This document shows positions 35,815 through 45,217 of a DNA stretch of 64,000 nt, piece after piece. The notes under the pieces are model-generated. The model saw only the letters and a program-made list of their open reading frames with translations. It was not told where the DNA came from and made no database searches. Origin of the DNA: an uncultured Prevotella sp. Lineage in GTDB: Bacteria; Bacteroidota; Bacteroidia; Bacteroidales; Bacteroidaceae. The translations under genes were made by a program, and so were the position numbers. Where the stretch lies: contig CAJJWN010000013.1 in assembly GCA_905196835.1 (NCBI GenBank), positions 10,838 through 74,837 of the forward strand, read 5' to 3'. Numbering within the stretch: position 1 is the first letter of the stretch; every line of letters begins with the position of its first letter.

Positions 35815-35893
35815 AATTAAGAATTAAGAGTTAAGAATTAAGAAAATCACCAATGAAGCATTTTTCTTAATTCTTAACTCTTAATTCTTAATT
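35815..35893. repeat. AAGAATTAAG inverted repeat, 32-bp arms
   Basis: The arms 35815-35846 and 35862-35893 are exact reverse complements with a 15-nt loop, of the same family as 2636 and 8032. It lies between the convergent ftsZ and MATE genes. The last residues of the MATE protein (LRIKS and stop) are encoded by the right arm. Confidence 0.9.
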
Positions 35894-37223
35894 TTTTCAG
35901 CCTCTTGTACACGAAGTACACGGCCGGAATGAGGAACAAGTCGGCTGCCACGAAGGCCAAGGGGTCGCCGTAGCATACGCCGAGGAAGCCGAACGTGGGC
36001 ACCACCCAGAGGCTCACTCCGCAGCGTGCAATCAGCTCCATCACGCCCGAGAGCACCGACAGGTTTGAGTAGCCGAGCCCTTGCAGGCTGTACCTGAATA
36101 CGGTGAGCGTGCCCAACGCCAGGAAGAAGTAGCTCGGAATGAGCATGTATTGGGCGGCAATGGCTATGATGTCGGTCTTTTCCGCGTCGATGAAGAGCAG
36201 CATCATCTCATCCGCAAAGAAGTATATTATCACCGTGGTAACCAGGAAGAACACCACCGTTATCTTCATAGCAGCCTTTATTCCGAGCTTCACACGCTCT
36301 ATTTTACCCGCCCCGATGTTCTGTCCGCAGTACGTAGCCATGGCTACGCCGATGTTCTCGTACACGCAGGTGAAGATGTACTTGGCCCTCGCGGCGGCGG
36401 TAAATGCGGCCACGTACATGGTGCCGAGAGCGTTGTTCGCGCTTTGGAGCATTATCACTCCGATGGCGGTTATCGAGAACTGCATACCCATCGGCACGCC
36501 GTTCATGAGCAGCTTGCCCGTCATCTTGTCGTTGTAGGCGCGCTCGCGGCCCGTGGGAATGAGCATCTTCATGCGCTTCTTTATATACGTGAAGCACAGC
36601 ACCGAGGCGAAGGCCTGCGACGCCATGGTAGCCAGTCCGGCACCCTCCACGCCGAGGCCGAGGCCCATTATGAGCACGAAGTCGAGCACGATGTTGAGCA
36701 GCGAGGCCGCTATAAGGAAATAGAAGGGCTGCTTTGAGTCGCCCAGCGCGCGTATGAAGCCCGACAGCATGTCGTAAGACATGGTGAAGGGTATGGCAAG
36801 AAAGTTGATTAGCAGGAACACGTAAGCGTCATGGAACACGTCCTGCGGCGTGTTGAGCATTTGCAGGATGCGGTCGCAGAGCACGGCCGTGACCGCCGTG
36901 GCGACAACCGCAATCACGGCAACTATGCGCACGGCGTTGGCCACGTAGGCGCGCATCTTGGAATAGTCCTTAGCCCCGAACTCCTGCGCCACGGGTATGG
37001 CGAAGCCCGCGCAGGCGCCGTTGCAGAAGCCGAGCACAAGGAACATCACCGACGACGACGCCCCCACGGCGGCCAACGCATCTACGCCGATGAAGCGGCC
37101 AACGATGGCCGCGTCGATGAGCAGGTACATCTGTTGCAGTATGTAGCCGCCCACAAGCGGCAGCGAGAACTTTATGATGTCGCGCGCAGGCGACCCTACG
37201 GTCATGTCGTTGATGCTTGGCAT
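35874..37223 (-). CDS. MATE family efflux transporter (NorM/MepA-like)
   Basis: A 449-residue inner membrane protein with twelve hydrophobic segments. It starts MPSINDMTVGSPARDIIKFSLPLVGGYILQQMYLLIDAAIVGRFIG, characteristic of the MATE subgroup containing MepA-like drug exporters. It is not closely similar to the MATE protein at 6090. The gene stands alone, with a -7 box 29 bp upstream. Its 3' end lies inside the right arm of an inverted repeat, so the C-terminal five residues were probably captured from the repeat. Confidence 0.9.
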   Translation of the reverse strand: MPSINDMTVGSPARDIIKFSLPLVGGYILQQMYLLIDAAIVGRFIGVDALAAVGASSSVMFLVLGFCNGACAGFAIPVAQEFGAKDYSKMRAYVANAVRIVAVIAVVATAVTAVLCDRILQMLNTPQDVFHDAYVFLLINFLAIPFTMSYDMLSGFIRALGDSKQPFYFLIAASLLNIVLDFVLIMGLGLGVEGAGLATMASQAFASVLCFTYIKKRMKMLIPTGRERAYNDKMTGKLLMNGVPMGMQFSITAIGVIMLQSANNALGTMYVAAFTAAARAKYIFTCVYENIGVAMATYCGQNIGAGKIERVKLGIKAAMKITVVFFLVTTVIIYFFADEMMLLFIDAEKTDIIAIAAQYMLIPSYFFLALGTLTVFRYSLQGLGYSNLSVLSGVMELIARCGVSLWVVPTFGFLGVCYGDPLAFVAADLFLIPAVYFVYKRLKKLRIKS

Positions 37224-37251
37224 ATTCTTTCTTCCGTTTTGAAAAACCGTG

Positions 37252-37259
37252 CAAAAGTA
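37252..37259 (-). promoter_or_regulatory. -7 box of the MATE gene promoter (minus strand)
   Basis: The reverse strand reads TACTTTTG, 28 bp before the ATG at 37223. Confidence 0.6.
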
Positions 37260-37338
37260 CGGATAAGTCGGGAATTAAAAGTCAAGAATTAAGAAAAAAT
37301 GTGCTAATTTTTATCCGGGCGTTCACCTATGGAAATGC

Positions 37339-37426
37339 GAAAGGCCGTCTTTCGCCTTCCAAAAGGCCGCAAATCGCAGGCTAAAAGACCGTCTTTCGGC
37401 GTGCAAAAGACGGCCTTTTGCAACAC
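37339..37426. repeat. 22-bp-period repeat array, four units
   Basis: Cores start at 37339, 37361, 37383 and 37405. Core 1 (gaaaggccgtctttc) matches the reverse complement of core 4 apart from the end bases. A flank related to TTGATATTCAG follows on the right. The interval 37224-37606 contains this array and two promoters and no other feature. Confidence 0.88.
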
Positions 37427-37485
37427 GCTGAATATCAAGCCGTTAAAAAAGGAGGCAAAAACGGCCTTCTATGTAAATATTTTCT

Positions 37486-37493
37486 TAACTTTG
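37486..37493 (+). promoter_or_regulatory. -7 box upstream of the ORF6N gene
   Basis: TAACTTTG; the leader to ATG 37607 would be about 105 nt. Confidence 0.5.
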
Positions 37494-37606
37494 CACAGGC
37501 TGTAAGCAAAGCTGATAAGGCAGTCTGACAACTTTCCATCCAACGGCATATTAGATGCGAACGATAGATTGGGAATGAATTACAAGAAACATAAAATACA
37601 TAAAAC

Positions 37607-38158
37607 ATGAATTTAATACCGTTCCAAGAAGTAAAAGACAAAATAATACATCTACGGGGGCAAGACGTTATACTTGACTTTGCCGTAGCCGAGCTATACG
37701 GAGTTGAGACAAGAGAAGTGAACCAAGCTGTAAAGAACAACCAGAACAAGTTTCCTGACGGATATGTTTTTGAAGTCAACAAACAGGAAAAATCAGAGGT
37801 TATCAAAAATTTTGATGACCTCGGGAGTATGAAATTCTCACCGACTCTGCCCAAGGCCTTCACAGAGAAAGGCCTTTACATGCTTGCCACAATACTGAAA
37901 GGCGAAAGGGCTACGGAGACAACCATCGCCATAATCGAGGCTTTTGCCAAGCTGCGCGAGCTGTCGCGCACCATCGGGGAACTGTCTGCCAGCCCTGACA
38001 AGTTCACGCAAAAGTCGCTCATGGAAAAAAGCGGCGAAATCATGGCCGACTTGTTCGGCGAGGAAATGCAGACGAATGAAACGGAAACGGAAATAGAACT
38101 AAACTTCGCCGTACTGAAACTGAAACACACAATAAAGCGAAAGGAAAAAGGAAAATAA
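37607..38158 (+). CDS. ORF6N domain protein
   Basis: A 183-residue protein. The N-terminal 90 or so residues (IIHLRGQDVILDFAVAELYGVETREVNQAVKNNQNKFPDGYVFEV) match the ORF6N domain, a DNA-binding module of phage antirepressors that is also common as single chromosomal genes in Bacteroidetes. FTEKGLYMLATILKG is the usual end of that domain. The C-terminal part is helical and charged and ends in a Lys-rich tail. No other phage gene is nearby, so it is a solitary gene. Its target is unknown. The next gene follows after 56 bp. Confidence 0.85.
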   Translation: MNLIPFQEVKDKIIHLRGQDVILDFAVAELYGVETREVNQAVKNNQNKFPDGYVFEVNKQEKSEVIKNFDDLGSMKFSPTLPKAFTEKGLYMLATILKGERATETTIAIIEAFAKLRELSRTIGELSASPDKFTQKSLMEKSGEIMADLFGEEMQTNETETEIELNFAVLKLKHTIKRKEKGK

Positions 38159-38214
38159 TCCATATGAATCCATATAAGGAGAAAGTTATACATATAAACC
38201 ATACTTGTATCATA

Positions 38215-38685
38215 ATGAAAGCAAGACTTTTTACCGCCGCCATAGCCCTGTGCGCCATGCTGATGCTGGCCGGATGCGGCGAAAACGCAATGGAGAGGCA
38301 GGCCGGCGAACTGCTGGAGCAGGCCAAGACAGAGTTCAACAACGGCGAATTCACCAAGGCGTTGGCCGCTATCGACTCGCTGCGCAAGAACTGCCCGCAG
38401 GCAATCGAGGCGCGCAAGCAGGCACTACGCCTGTACCAGGAGATAGAGCTGAAGCGCGCGCAGCTTACCGTCGAGGGCGTTGACAGCGTGCTGCAACGCG
38501 TGGAACGCGAGTACCAAAGCATGAAAAGCGCCGTAGACTCGCTGCGCGAAAAGAGCGCGGCTACGGTGGAACAGCTGCGCGCGGTCAACCTGATGCGCGT
38601 GGAGCGCGACTCGCTGAAGACGGTGTTCGACGTGGAATGCGCCAAGATAAAGTATATAAAGAAGAAAATGGAAGAGGAAAAATAA
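38215..38685 (+). CDS. Small coiled-coil lipoprotein of unknown function
   Basis: A 156-residue lipoprotein: the signal peptide MKARLFTAAIALCAMLMLAGC ends in the lipobox LAGC (Cys at about 21). The rest is helical, with a TPR-like stretch (AGELLEQAKTEFNNGEFTKALAAIDSLRKNCP) and a long coiled coil (about 75-156, with VERDSLKTVFDVECAKIKYIKKKMEEEK). It should sit in the periplasm or outer membrane. The upstream in-frame ATG at 38164 would add a non-signal N-terminus, so I choose 38215. The role is unknown. Confidence 0.75.
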   Translation: MKARLFTAAIALCAMLMLAGCGENAMERQAGELLEQAKTEFNNGEFTKALAAIDSLRKNCPQAIEARKQALRLYQEIELKRAQLTVEGVDSVLQRVEREYQSMKSAVDSLREKSAATVEQLRAVNLMRVERDSLKTVFDVECAKIKYIKKKMEEEK

Positions 38686-38753
38686 CTCTTTCGGCCATTG
38701 GCTACTTTAACTACTTTAACCTACTTACCTTATATTAATTAAGATAAAATCAT

Positions 38754-38761
38754 TACCTTTG
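38754..38761 (+). promoter_or_regulatory. -7 box of the DUF1599-tpiA-folE cluster
   Basis: TACCTTTG, 21 bp before the ATG at 38783. Confidence 0.6.
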
Positions 38762-38782
38762 CACCGGTTTACATATACGGAC

Positions 38783-39337
38783 ATGGCAAAAGACACTTCA
38801 AAGACCGAAGAGCAGTTTCGCCGGGCGATGGCAGAATGCCGCTCGCTGTTCGCCAAGAAGCTGCACGACTACGGCCCGTCGTGGCGGATATTGCGCCCGT
38901 CGGCGTTGACCGACCAGCTGTTCATCAAGGCCAAGCGCATACGCAGCCTCGAACTGAAGAAGGAATCGCTCGTTGGCGAAGGCATAAGACCCGAGTTCGT
39001 AGGCCTAATCAACTACGGAATAATCGGCCTCATACAGCTTGACAAGGGCTTTGTTGACACGCCCGACATGACCGCCGACGAGGCCATGCTCCTTTACGAC
39101 GCGTTCGCCGACAAGGCGTTGCAGCTGATGCTTAGGAAGAACCACGACTACGACGAGGCGTGGCGGTCGATGCGCGTAAGCAGCTACACTGACTTCATAC
39201 TGACGAAAATACAGCGCGTCAAGGAGATTGAGGACCTTGGCGGGGAGACGCTCGTGTCCGAGGGCATCGACGCCAACTATATGGACATAATCAACTACGC
39301 CGTGTTCGGGGTCATAAAGCTTACTGACGGTCAATGA
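38783..39337 (+). CDS. DUF1599 protein
   Basis: A 184-residue soluble protein with an internal duplication: [32 protein letters not shown] (about 25-56) and [32 protein letters not shown] (about 118-150) are clear repeats, each followed by a helix with a Glu-rich end and INY(G/A). DUF1599 proteins have been suggested to act in nucleotide modification; no substrate is shown here. It heads the cluster leading to DoxX-TpiA, SPOR protein and FolE, a gene order I recall from Bacteroides. The ATGA overlap with the next gene implies coupled translation. Confidence 0.85.
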   Translation: MAKDTSKTEEQFRRAMAECRSLFAKKLHDYGPSWRILRPSALTDQLFIKAKRIRSLELKKESLVGEGIRPEFVGLINYGIIGLIQLDKGFVDTPDMTADEAMLLYDAFADKALQLMLRKNHDYDEAWRSMRVSSYTDFILTKIQRVKEIEDLGGETLVSEGIDANYMDIINYAVFGVIKLTDGQ

Positions 39338-41412
39338 GCTACAAGAAGGCCATAACGGCGACGGTCGTCAACCTGTGCCGCTTTGCGGTTGCGCTGACGT
39401 TCATCTTTTCGGGATATGTCAAGGCCATAGACCCCCTCGGCACGCAATACAAGCTGCAAGACTACGTCGAGGTGATTGGCCTCACGCAGTACGTGCCCGA
39501 CAGCCTCACGCTCGCGGCCAGCGTAGCGCTGGGCGGTTTGGAGTTCTGCCTCGGCGTGCTGTTGCTCTTCGCCATAAGGCGCAGGCTCGTAACGCGCCTG
39601 CTGTTGCTGTTCATGGCCGTCATGACGCCGCTCACCCTGTGGCTCGCCATAAGCAATCCCATCAAGGACTGCGGATGCTTCGGCGACGCGGTTGTGCTGA
39701 CTAACTGGGAGACATTTTACAAAAACGTCGTATTCCTGGCCGCAACGGTGCTGCTGGCGGCGCGTCCGCTCATGATGCCGAGGTTCATCAGCCGCTCTAA
39801 CCAGTGGATAGTAACCACGTACACGGTGCTGTTCATCATCGTGTCGAGCAGCATGAGCCTATACACCTTGCCGCCGTTCGACTTCCGTCCGTACCACATC
39901 GGAGCCGACATACGCAAGGGAATGGAAATCCCTGAAGGCGCGGAGCAGCCGCAGTTCGAGACCACGTTCATACTGGAAAAGGACGGACAGCGCAAGGAGT
40001 TCACCCTTGACAACTACCCGGACTCCACCTGGACGTTCATCGATAGCAAGACCGTGCAGACGAGCGAAGGCTACGTGCCGCCCATACACGACTTCTCCAT
40101 ACAGACCATGGACGGCGGAGAGGACATCACGGACAGCGTAATCAGCCGACGGGGGTACTCGTTCCTGCTGGTGTCTCCGCACTTGGAATATGCCGACGAC
40201 TCAAACTTCGGCGAAATAGACGCCATCTATGAATACAGCGTTGACCACGGTTACCCGTTCTATGCGCTGACGGCGAGCACGGAAGAGGCCGTTGCCCACT
40301 GGCGCGACATAACCGGGGCTGAATACAACTTCTACCAGACCGACGACATAACGCTAAAGACCATAATCCGCAGCAATCCCGGACTGCTGCTCCTGAAGGA
40401 CGGAGTCGTCATAGGAAAGTGGAGCCACAACAGCCTGCCAAAGCTCGACTACCAGTCGCCCAGGCTTGAAGACACGGAGTACGGACACATCCCGGAACAC
40501 ACCGTGACAGGCAAAATCACCGGCATACTGCTCTGGTACATCCTGCCGCTCGTGCTCCTTACCTTCGCCGACCGTACCTGGAAGTTCACCCGCTGGCTGA
40601 AGAAGAAAGAACATTCAAACAAGATATACCAACTATTAAAAGGCAAAAAGAAAATGAGAAAGAAAATTGTAGCAGGTAACTGGAAGATGAACATGAACCT
40701 GCAAGACGGCATCGCTCTTGCTAAGGAACTCAACGAGAAGCTTACAAACGAGAAGCCTAACTGCGGCGTTATCATCTGTACGCCGTTCATCCACCTTGCA
40801 AGCATAGCACAATTCCTCAACCAAGACGTTATCGGACTTGGCGCGGAGAACTGCGCTGACAAGGAGAAGGGCGCGTACACGGGCGAAGTTTCGGCCGAAA
40901 TGGTTAAGAGCACAGGCGCACAGTACGTAATACTCGGACACTCGGAGCGCCGCGGCTACTACGCTGAAACTCCTGAAATACTGAAAGAGAAAGTGCTCCT
41001 CGCATTGAAGAACGGCCTGAAGGTAATCTTCTGCATCGGCGAAAGCCTTGAAGAAAGGGAAGCCGGCAAGCAGAACGAGGTGGTTAAGGCTGAGCTTGAA
41101 GGCAGCGTATTCAACCTCACAGAGGAAGAGTTTAAGAACATAATCATTGCTTACGAGCCGATTTGGGCTATCGGAACGGGCAAGACTGCAACGGCAGAGC
41201 AGGCGGAGGAAATCCACGCTTACATCCGCAGCATCGTAGCAGAGAAGTACGGACAGGCCGTTGCCGACGACACGACAATCCTCTACGGAGGCAGCTGCAA
41301 GGCAAGCAACGCTCCCGAACTGTTTGCAAAACCCGACATCGACGGCGGCCTCATAGGCGGTGCTTCACTGAAAGCAGCCGACTTCATGGGCATCATCGAC
41401 GCTTGGAAATAA
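39334..41412 (+). CDS. tpiA: DoxX/BT_3928-like membrane protein fused to triosephosphate isomerase
   Basis: A single 692-residue frame. Residues 1-440 form a DoxX/MauE-type membrane protein: four N-terminal helices, a fifth near 165-185, a periplasmic thioredoxin-like region (about 190-400), and a last helix near 410-430. The inside-positive end [10 protein letters not shown] puts the C-terminus in the cytosol. Residues 441-692 are a complete triosephosphate isomerase (252 residues) with the catalytic Lys in NWKMN, His in LGHSERR and Glu in [14 protein letters not shown] interconverts DHAP and glyceraldehyde 3-phosphate. In related genomes I know these as two adjacent genes. Here no stop separates them, though the A-rich sequence before ATG 40654 looks like an ordinary leader with a ribosome site. 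Either a fusion, or two proteins from one frame, is possible. Confidence 0.85.
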   Translation: MSYKKAITATVVNLCRFAVALTFIFSGYVKAIDPLGTQYKLQDYVEVIGLTQYVPDSLTLAASVALGGLEFCLGVLLLFAIRRRLVTRLLLLFMAVMTPLTLWLAISNPIKDCGCFGDAVVLTNWETFYKNVVFLAATVLLAARPLMMPRFISRSNQWIVTTYTVLFIIVSSSMSLYTLPPFDFRPYHIGADIRKGMEIPEGAEQPQFETTFILEKDGQRKEFTLDNYPDSTWTFIDSKTVQTSEGYVPPIHDFSIQTMDGGEDITDSVISRRGYSFLLVSPHLEYADDSNFGEIDAIYEYSVDHGYPFYALTASTEEAVAHWRDITGAEYNFYQTDDITLKTIIRSNPGLLLLKDGVVIGKWSHNSLPKLDYQSPRLEDTEYGHIPEHTVTGKITGILLWYILPLVLLTFADRTWKFTRWLKKKEHSNKIYQLLKGKKKMRKKIVAGNWKMNMNLQDGIALAKELNEKLTNEKPNCGVIICTPFIHLASIAQFLNQDVIGLGAENCADKEKGAYTGEVSAEMVKSTGAQYVILGHSERRGYYAETPEILKEKVLLALKNGLKVIFCIGESLEEREAGKQNEVVKAELEGSVFNLTEEEFKNIIIAYEPIWAIGTGKTATAEQAEEIHAYIRSIVAEKYGQAVADDTTILYGGSCKASNAPELFAKPDIDGGLIGGASLKAADFMGIIDAWK
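40654..41412 (+). other. tpiA: Likely internal start giving free TpiA
   Basis: ATG 40654 begins [13 protein letters not shown], the normal N-terminus of TIM, and is preceded by AAAAGGCAAAAAGAAA, which resembles a Bacteroidales translation start. A cytosolic 252-residue TpiA could be made from this codon in addition to, or in place of, the fusion. Confidence 0.65.
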
Positions 41413-41512
41413 CATCTACAAAGACAAGGGAGAGGGCGCACGGCCGGTGCGGCAAGCGTCGGCGCGCCTCTCTCTTTTATCAAATCTTTCATCAAACAAC
41501 GCTTTACAGGAC

Positions 41513-42139
41513 ATGAGACAATTCGCCGTAATATCACTTCTGGCCTTGGGATTTGCATCACAAGCCGGCGCACAGTCGTTTCTCGACGGACTAAGGGAAA
41601 AGAAAGCGGGCGAAGGCACCGTAACGGTTACTCAAGACCCGGCCATCGACGAATTGATAAACAGCACCCAACTCTTAAGGACTCAACCATCAGCCCCTAA
41701 GAAAGAATCAGCCAGAAAGCCTGAACATGACGTGCGTAACGCCGCCACACACAATGAGACAACAGCCAAAACGTCCGCTGCAAAGACGCATTCCGAGCGC
41801 TCTACAGAGGCACACGGCAGCGAGAGTGGAGACTTGCCGTCCATCGACACGTCAAAGAAAGTGATGCGCGGAGGCAGGAAAATAACCGGCTACCGCGTCC
41901 AGGCATATTCAGGCGGAAACTCAAGAGCTGACCGCCAAAAGGCCGAACGCATAGGCAACGCCATCAAATCGAGGTTTCCCGACCTGCCAATCTACGTACA
42001 CTTCTATTCTCCCCGGTGGATATGCCGCGTCGGAAACTTCCGCACTTACCAGGAAGCCAACGAGGTATTGCAGGAAATCAAGGACATGGGTTACCGCCAG
42101 GCGTGCATCGTAAAAGGAAAAATCACGGTGGCATATTAG
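41513..42139 (+). CDS. SPOR domain cell envelope protein
   Basis: A 208-residue exported protein. The signal peptide (about 1-20, MRQFAVISLLALGFASQAGA) is followed by a polar low-complexity linker (about 55-120, rich in Thr, Ser, Lys and Glu) and a C-terminal SPOR domain (about 128-205, GYRVQAYSGGNSRADRQKAER to QACIVKGKITVAY), which binds denuded glycan strands of peptidoglycan at division sites. Start at ATG 41513. It lies between tpiA and folE on the same strand. Confidence 0.88.
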   Translation: MRQFAVISLLALGFASQAGAQSFLDGLREKKAGEGTVTVTQDPAIDELINSTQLLRTQPSAPKKESARKPEHDVRNAATHNETTAKTSAAKTHSERSTEAHGSESGDLPSIDTSKKVMRGGRKITGYRVQAYSGGNSRADRQKAERIGNAIKSRFPDLPIYVHFYSPRWICRVGNFRTYQEANEVLQEIKDMGYRQACIVKGKITVAY

Positions 42140-42227
42140 TCCGTCCGTACATCATATCATTACCGCCAAGTACACGGAACGCCTGCACTTGACGGGTGAA
42201 AAATCATTTTTATAACATTACATCAAG

Positions 42228-42821
42228 ATGAATCCTGAGACAGAATTCCGTGAAGGTCTTGACGACCTTGCATCACATTACAAGAGCATCATCTCACTTT
42301 TAGGCGAAGACCCAGACCGTGAAGGCCTGCAAAAAACGCCGATGCGCGTGGCGAAGGCCATGCAAATATTGACAAGAGGCTACGGGCAGGACGCCCATAA
42401 GGTGCTTCTCGACGCACTGTTCGAGGAGAAATACAGCCAGATGGTAATAGTGAAGGACATCGACTTCTTCTCTCTTTGCGAGCACCACATGATACCTTTC
42501 TACGGCAAAGTGCACGTAGCGTACATCCCAAACGGCTACATCACGGGCCTAAGCAAGATTGCCCGCGTGGTTGATATATACAGCCACCGCCTCCAGGTGC
42601 AGGAACGCATGACGCTGCAAATAAAGGACTGCATACAGGAAACGCTTAAACCGCTCGGCGTAATGGTCGTTGTTGAGGCGAAACACATGTGTATGCAGAT
42701 GCGCGGAGTGGAGAAGCAGAACGCCATAACCACAACGAGCGACTTCTCCGGAGCGTTCAACCAGGCCAAGACCCGCGAGGAGTTTATGAACCTGCTGCGC
42801 GGAGAAAGCAAGCGCATATAA
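42228..42821 (+). CDS. folE: GTP cyclohydrolase I
   Basis: Converts GTP to 7,8-dihydroneopterin triphosphate, the first step of folate synthesis, in the cytosol. The 197-residue protein has [20 protein letters not shown] near residue 80 (zinc-binding Cys and His), [23 protein letters not shown] and the second zinc Cys in [11 protein letters not shown]. The length is standard for the bacterial enzyme. It is the last gene of the cluster that starts at 38783; an AT-rich gap follows. Confidence 0.97.
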   Translation: MNPETEFREGLDDLASHYKSIISLLGEDPDREGLQKTPMRVAKAMQILTRGYGQDAHKVLLDALFEEKYSQMVIVKDIDFFSLCEHHMIPFYGKVHVAYIPNGYITGLSKIARVVDIYSHRLQVQERMTLQIKDCIQETLKPLGVMVVVEAKHMCMQMRGVEKQNAITTTSDFSGAFNQAKTREEFMNLLRGESKRI

Positions 42822-42916
42822 AATAAAATAAGGTGAAAAAATTTGCCAACGGATGCAAGGTTTTCATCTATAAGATGTTTAATTGATAGCAAAACATAAA
42901 AAAACAAATAACCGAA

Positions 42917-43597
42917 ATGAAAAAGTTTAACAAGTTATTCATCATCCTCTTGTGCTGCATAGGCGCAATGTCTGTAACTTCGTGCTTAAGCGACGATGAC
43001 GGTGGAGGCATCGACCCCGAAACTTATAAAGCTTGGTTGTCTGCCATGTATGGTCCCTATTATGGGTCAAACTCCGATTATAGGTATCAAAATAAAATAT
43101 ATTATTACTATGACGACGAAGAAAACAACAAGATAAAAACAGACTCTATATTAGGAGTTGTAGCAAACATAAATTCTCTGGATACTGCATTCACCGTCAG
43201 CAACGTAACAGGAAAAGTTTTATCAAAGCAAATACCGGACAATTATAAAGATTTAAGGGAAGCTTTAGAAAGCTATGACCAACCTATTTCAATCAACGGG
43301 AAATTTGACTTCACAGGCATATCTCAAAATGCTTATTTCACTATTTATAATACATCTGCCACAATTAACAATTTAGAATATAGTGGCGAAACGCACGATA
43401 TCACAGTCGCTTTCTGGGGATATCCTTATTCGAGGGGAGCATACGGAAGGATAGGTGAATATGATATTTTAGAAATATACCTCTGCTTAGGAGCTATATT
43501 CATCGATGACAGCCAAACACCATTGTTTGAATACCCTATCAGCAGTCAAGCCGATTTAACAAAGGCAACCCTATTCCTTCGAGCTACAAGACAGTAA
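42917..43597 (+). CDS. AT-rich lipoprotein, possibly DUF4840
   Basis: A 226-residue lipoprotein with signal peptide and lipobox VTSC (Cys at about 23), then an Asp-rich spacer (LSDDDGGG), as in many surface lipoproteins of Bacteroidetes. The remainder is rich in Tyr and Asn and predicted beta-rich. It resembles DUF4840 proteins in layout, which is a weak assignment. Codon use and base composition are clearly more AT-rich than in the flanking genes, suggesting acquisition by transfer. A terminator follows. Confidence 0.7.
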   Translation: MKKFNKLFIILLCCIGAMSVTSCLSDDDGGGIDPETYKAWLSAMYGPYYGSNSDYRYQNKIYYYYDDEENNKIKTDSILGVVANINSLDTAFTVSNVTGKVLSKQIPDNYKDLREALESYDQPISINGKFDFTGISQNAYFTIYNTSATINNLEYSGETHDITVAFWGYPYSRGAYGRIGEYDILEIYLCLGAIFIDDSQTPLFEYPISSQADLTKATLFLRATRQ

Positions 43598-43631
43598 TCA
43601 TCACGCCCGACACATCAAAATAATATATAAC

Positions 43632-43677
43632 AAACGCTCCCTTGCGCGCCAAAAAGCCGTACGAGGGAGCGTTTTTT
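43632..43677 (+). terminator. Intrinsic terminator after the AT-rich lipoprotein gene
   Basis: The 11-bp arms 43632-43642 and 43664-43674 (AAACGCTCCCT / AGGGAGCGTTT) pair perfectly and a T-run follows. Confidence 0.85.
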
Positions 43678-43711
43678 GTATCATTCCGCAACATGTTAGC
43701 CGTTTATTTGT

Positions 43712-43719
43712 TAACTTTG
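43712..43719 (+). promoter_or_regulatory. -7 box of the hydrolase promoter
   Basis: TAACTTTG, 30 bp before the ATG at 43750. Confidence 0.6.
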
Positions 43720-43749
43720 CGACAAGTAAACGACTAACAACTTACATCC

Positions 43750-45117
43750 ATGAAAAGAACAATCTTTATCTTATTCGCGCTCGTCACAGTGCTTTCGGCC
43801 ATGGCACAGACCGTGGAAGGCAACTGGACGGGCAAGCTCGACGTAATGGGAACGCAGCTAAACCTCGTGTTCAACATAACCAAAGGCGACGGCGGAGCCC
43901 TTGCCTGCACCATGGACAGTCCCGACCAGAGCGTCAAGGGCATACCGGCGGAAGTAACGGCGACCGGCGGCACGAAGGTGAAAATCACCGTGCAGGCCAT
44001 CAATGCGGCGTATGAAGGCGAGCTGAAAGGCGGCCTGCTGAAGGGCAATTTCAGTCAAAACGGCATGTCGTTCCCCCTCACGCTGAAGCCGGGAACGGTG
44101 GAACGCAACCGACCGCAAACGCCGAAAGAGCCTTATCCGTACAAAACGGAGGAGGTAACGTTCACCAACACGGCTGACAACGCTACGCTCTGCGGCACCC
44201 TGACCTACCCCACCGGCTATGAAACGGCGAAGAAAAGCACCGTGCCCGTGGTAATAATGGTGACCGGCAGCGGAGCGCAGAACCGCGACGAGGAGCTGTT
44301 CGACCACAAGCCTTTCCTCGTACTGGCAGACTACTTTGCACGCAACGGCATCGCCTCGCTGCGCTATGACGACCGCGGCACGGGCAAATCGACCGGCGAC
44401 GCGGCTTCGGCTACGACAGAAAACTTTATGAAAGACGCGCAGGCTGCCGTTGACTTTGCACGCCAGACGGGCAAGTTTGGCCGCGTGGGAGTGCTCGGCC
44501 ACAGCGAGGGAGGCTCTATCGCGTTCATGCTCGGGGCGCGCGGCAAGGCCGATTTCATAGTGAGCATGGCCGGGCCCGGTGTCAGCGGAAAAGACATCTT
44601 GCTTGCGCAAAACCGCATGGGACTGACCCAAAGCGGCGTGCCTGCCAACATAACTGACGGCTTCTGCAAAGTGCTCGACAAGGTGTTCGACATCATTGCT
44701 TCGGGCGAAAAGGTCTCGCAACCCACCATGAAAGTAACTGAAATAGCCATGCAGACGGGTGTCATCCTGCCCGAACCGCTTGTGCAGAACCTCGCCAAGT
44801 CACTGGAAATCAGCACGCCATGGCTTAGATACTTCGTCGGCTACGACCCGTCAGCCGACATCCGCGCCGTGAAATGCCCCGCAATGGCCGTCAACGGCTC
44901 GAAGGACATGCAAGTATTGGCAGACGAAAACATTGCGGCTATCCGCCAGCTGCTACCCGGGAACAGCCTCAACCTCGTGAAGGAATACCCCGGACTGAAC
45001 CATCTCTTCCAGCACTGCACCACCGGCATGGTGACGGAATACGCCCAAATAGACGAGACCCTGTCGCCAGAAGTGATGCAGGACATCGCCGCGTGGATAA
45101 AGAAAGCAACTGAATAA
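43750..45117 (+). CDS. Exported alpha/beta hydrolase
   Basis: A 455-residue protein with a signal peptide (about 1-19, ending AMA). An N-terminal beta domain (about 22-115, VEGNWTGKLDVMGTQLNLVFNI) of a type often found before such hydrolases is followed by an alpha/beta hydrolase fold. The nucleophile Ser lies in GHSEGG near residue 251, the oxyanion region in VMVTGSGAQNRDE near 170, and the His candidate in GLNHLFQH near 420. Likely a periplasmic esterase or peptidase-like enzyme; the substrate is unknown. It stands alone, with a promoter before and a large palindrome after it. Confidence 0.85.
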   Translation: MKRTIFILFALVTVLSAMAQTVEGNWTGKLDVMGTQLNLVFNITKGDGGALACTMDSPDQSVKGIPAEVTATGGTKVKITVQAINAAYEGELKGGLLKGNFSQNGMSFPLTLKPGTVERNRPQTPKEPYPYKTEEVTFTNTADNATLCGTLTYPTGYETAKKSTVPVVIMVTGSGAQNRDEELFDHKPFLVLADYFARNGIASLRYDDRGTGKSTGDAASATTENFMKDAQAAVDFARQTGKFGRVGVLGHSEGGSIAFMLGARGKADFIVSMAGPGVSGKDILLAQNRMGLTQSGVPANITDGFCKVLDKVFDIIASGEKVSQPTMKVTEIAMQTGVILPEPLVQNLAKSLEISTPWLRYFVGYDPSADIRAVKCPAMAVNGSKDMQVLADENIAAIRQLLPGNSLNLVKEYPGLNHLFQHCTTGMVTEYAQIDETLSPEVMQDIAAWIKKATE

Positions 45118-45140
45118 TACGTATTAAGACAACATGAAAA

Positions 45141-45184
45141 TACGTTAATGGGGCTATGCTAATTAGCATAGCCCCATTAACGTA
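45141..45184. terminator. 44-bp perfect palindrome between convergent genes
   Basis: Every base of 45141-45162 pairs with 45163-45184. It lies between the convergent hydrolase and PIN genes. The transcript would fold into a 20-bp stem with a minimal loop; A/T-rich ends give a T-run-like tail on neither side, so terminator action is inferred from position. Confidence 0.8.
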
Positions 45185-45217
45185 TATATACAAACATGCC
45201 TGGCAGACCACAGCCAT

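Noticed and set aside
37607..38158. Prophage remnant
   Set aside because: Only the ORF6N gene is phage-like; no integrase, structural or lysis gene is near, and such single genes are common in Bacteroidetes.
42140..42227. Riboswitch before folE
   Set aside because: The gap is only 88 bases, AT-rich, and shows no recognisable aptamer core or terminator.
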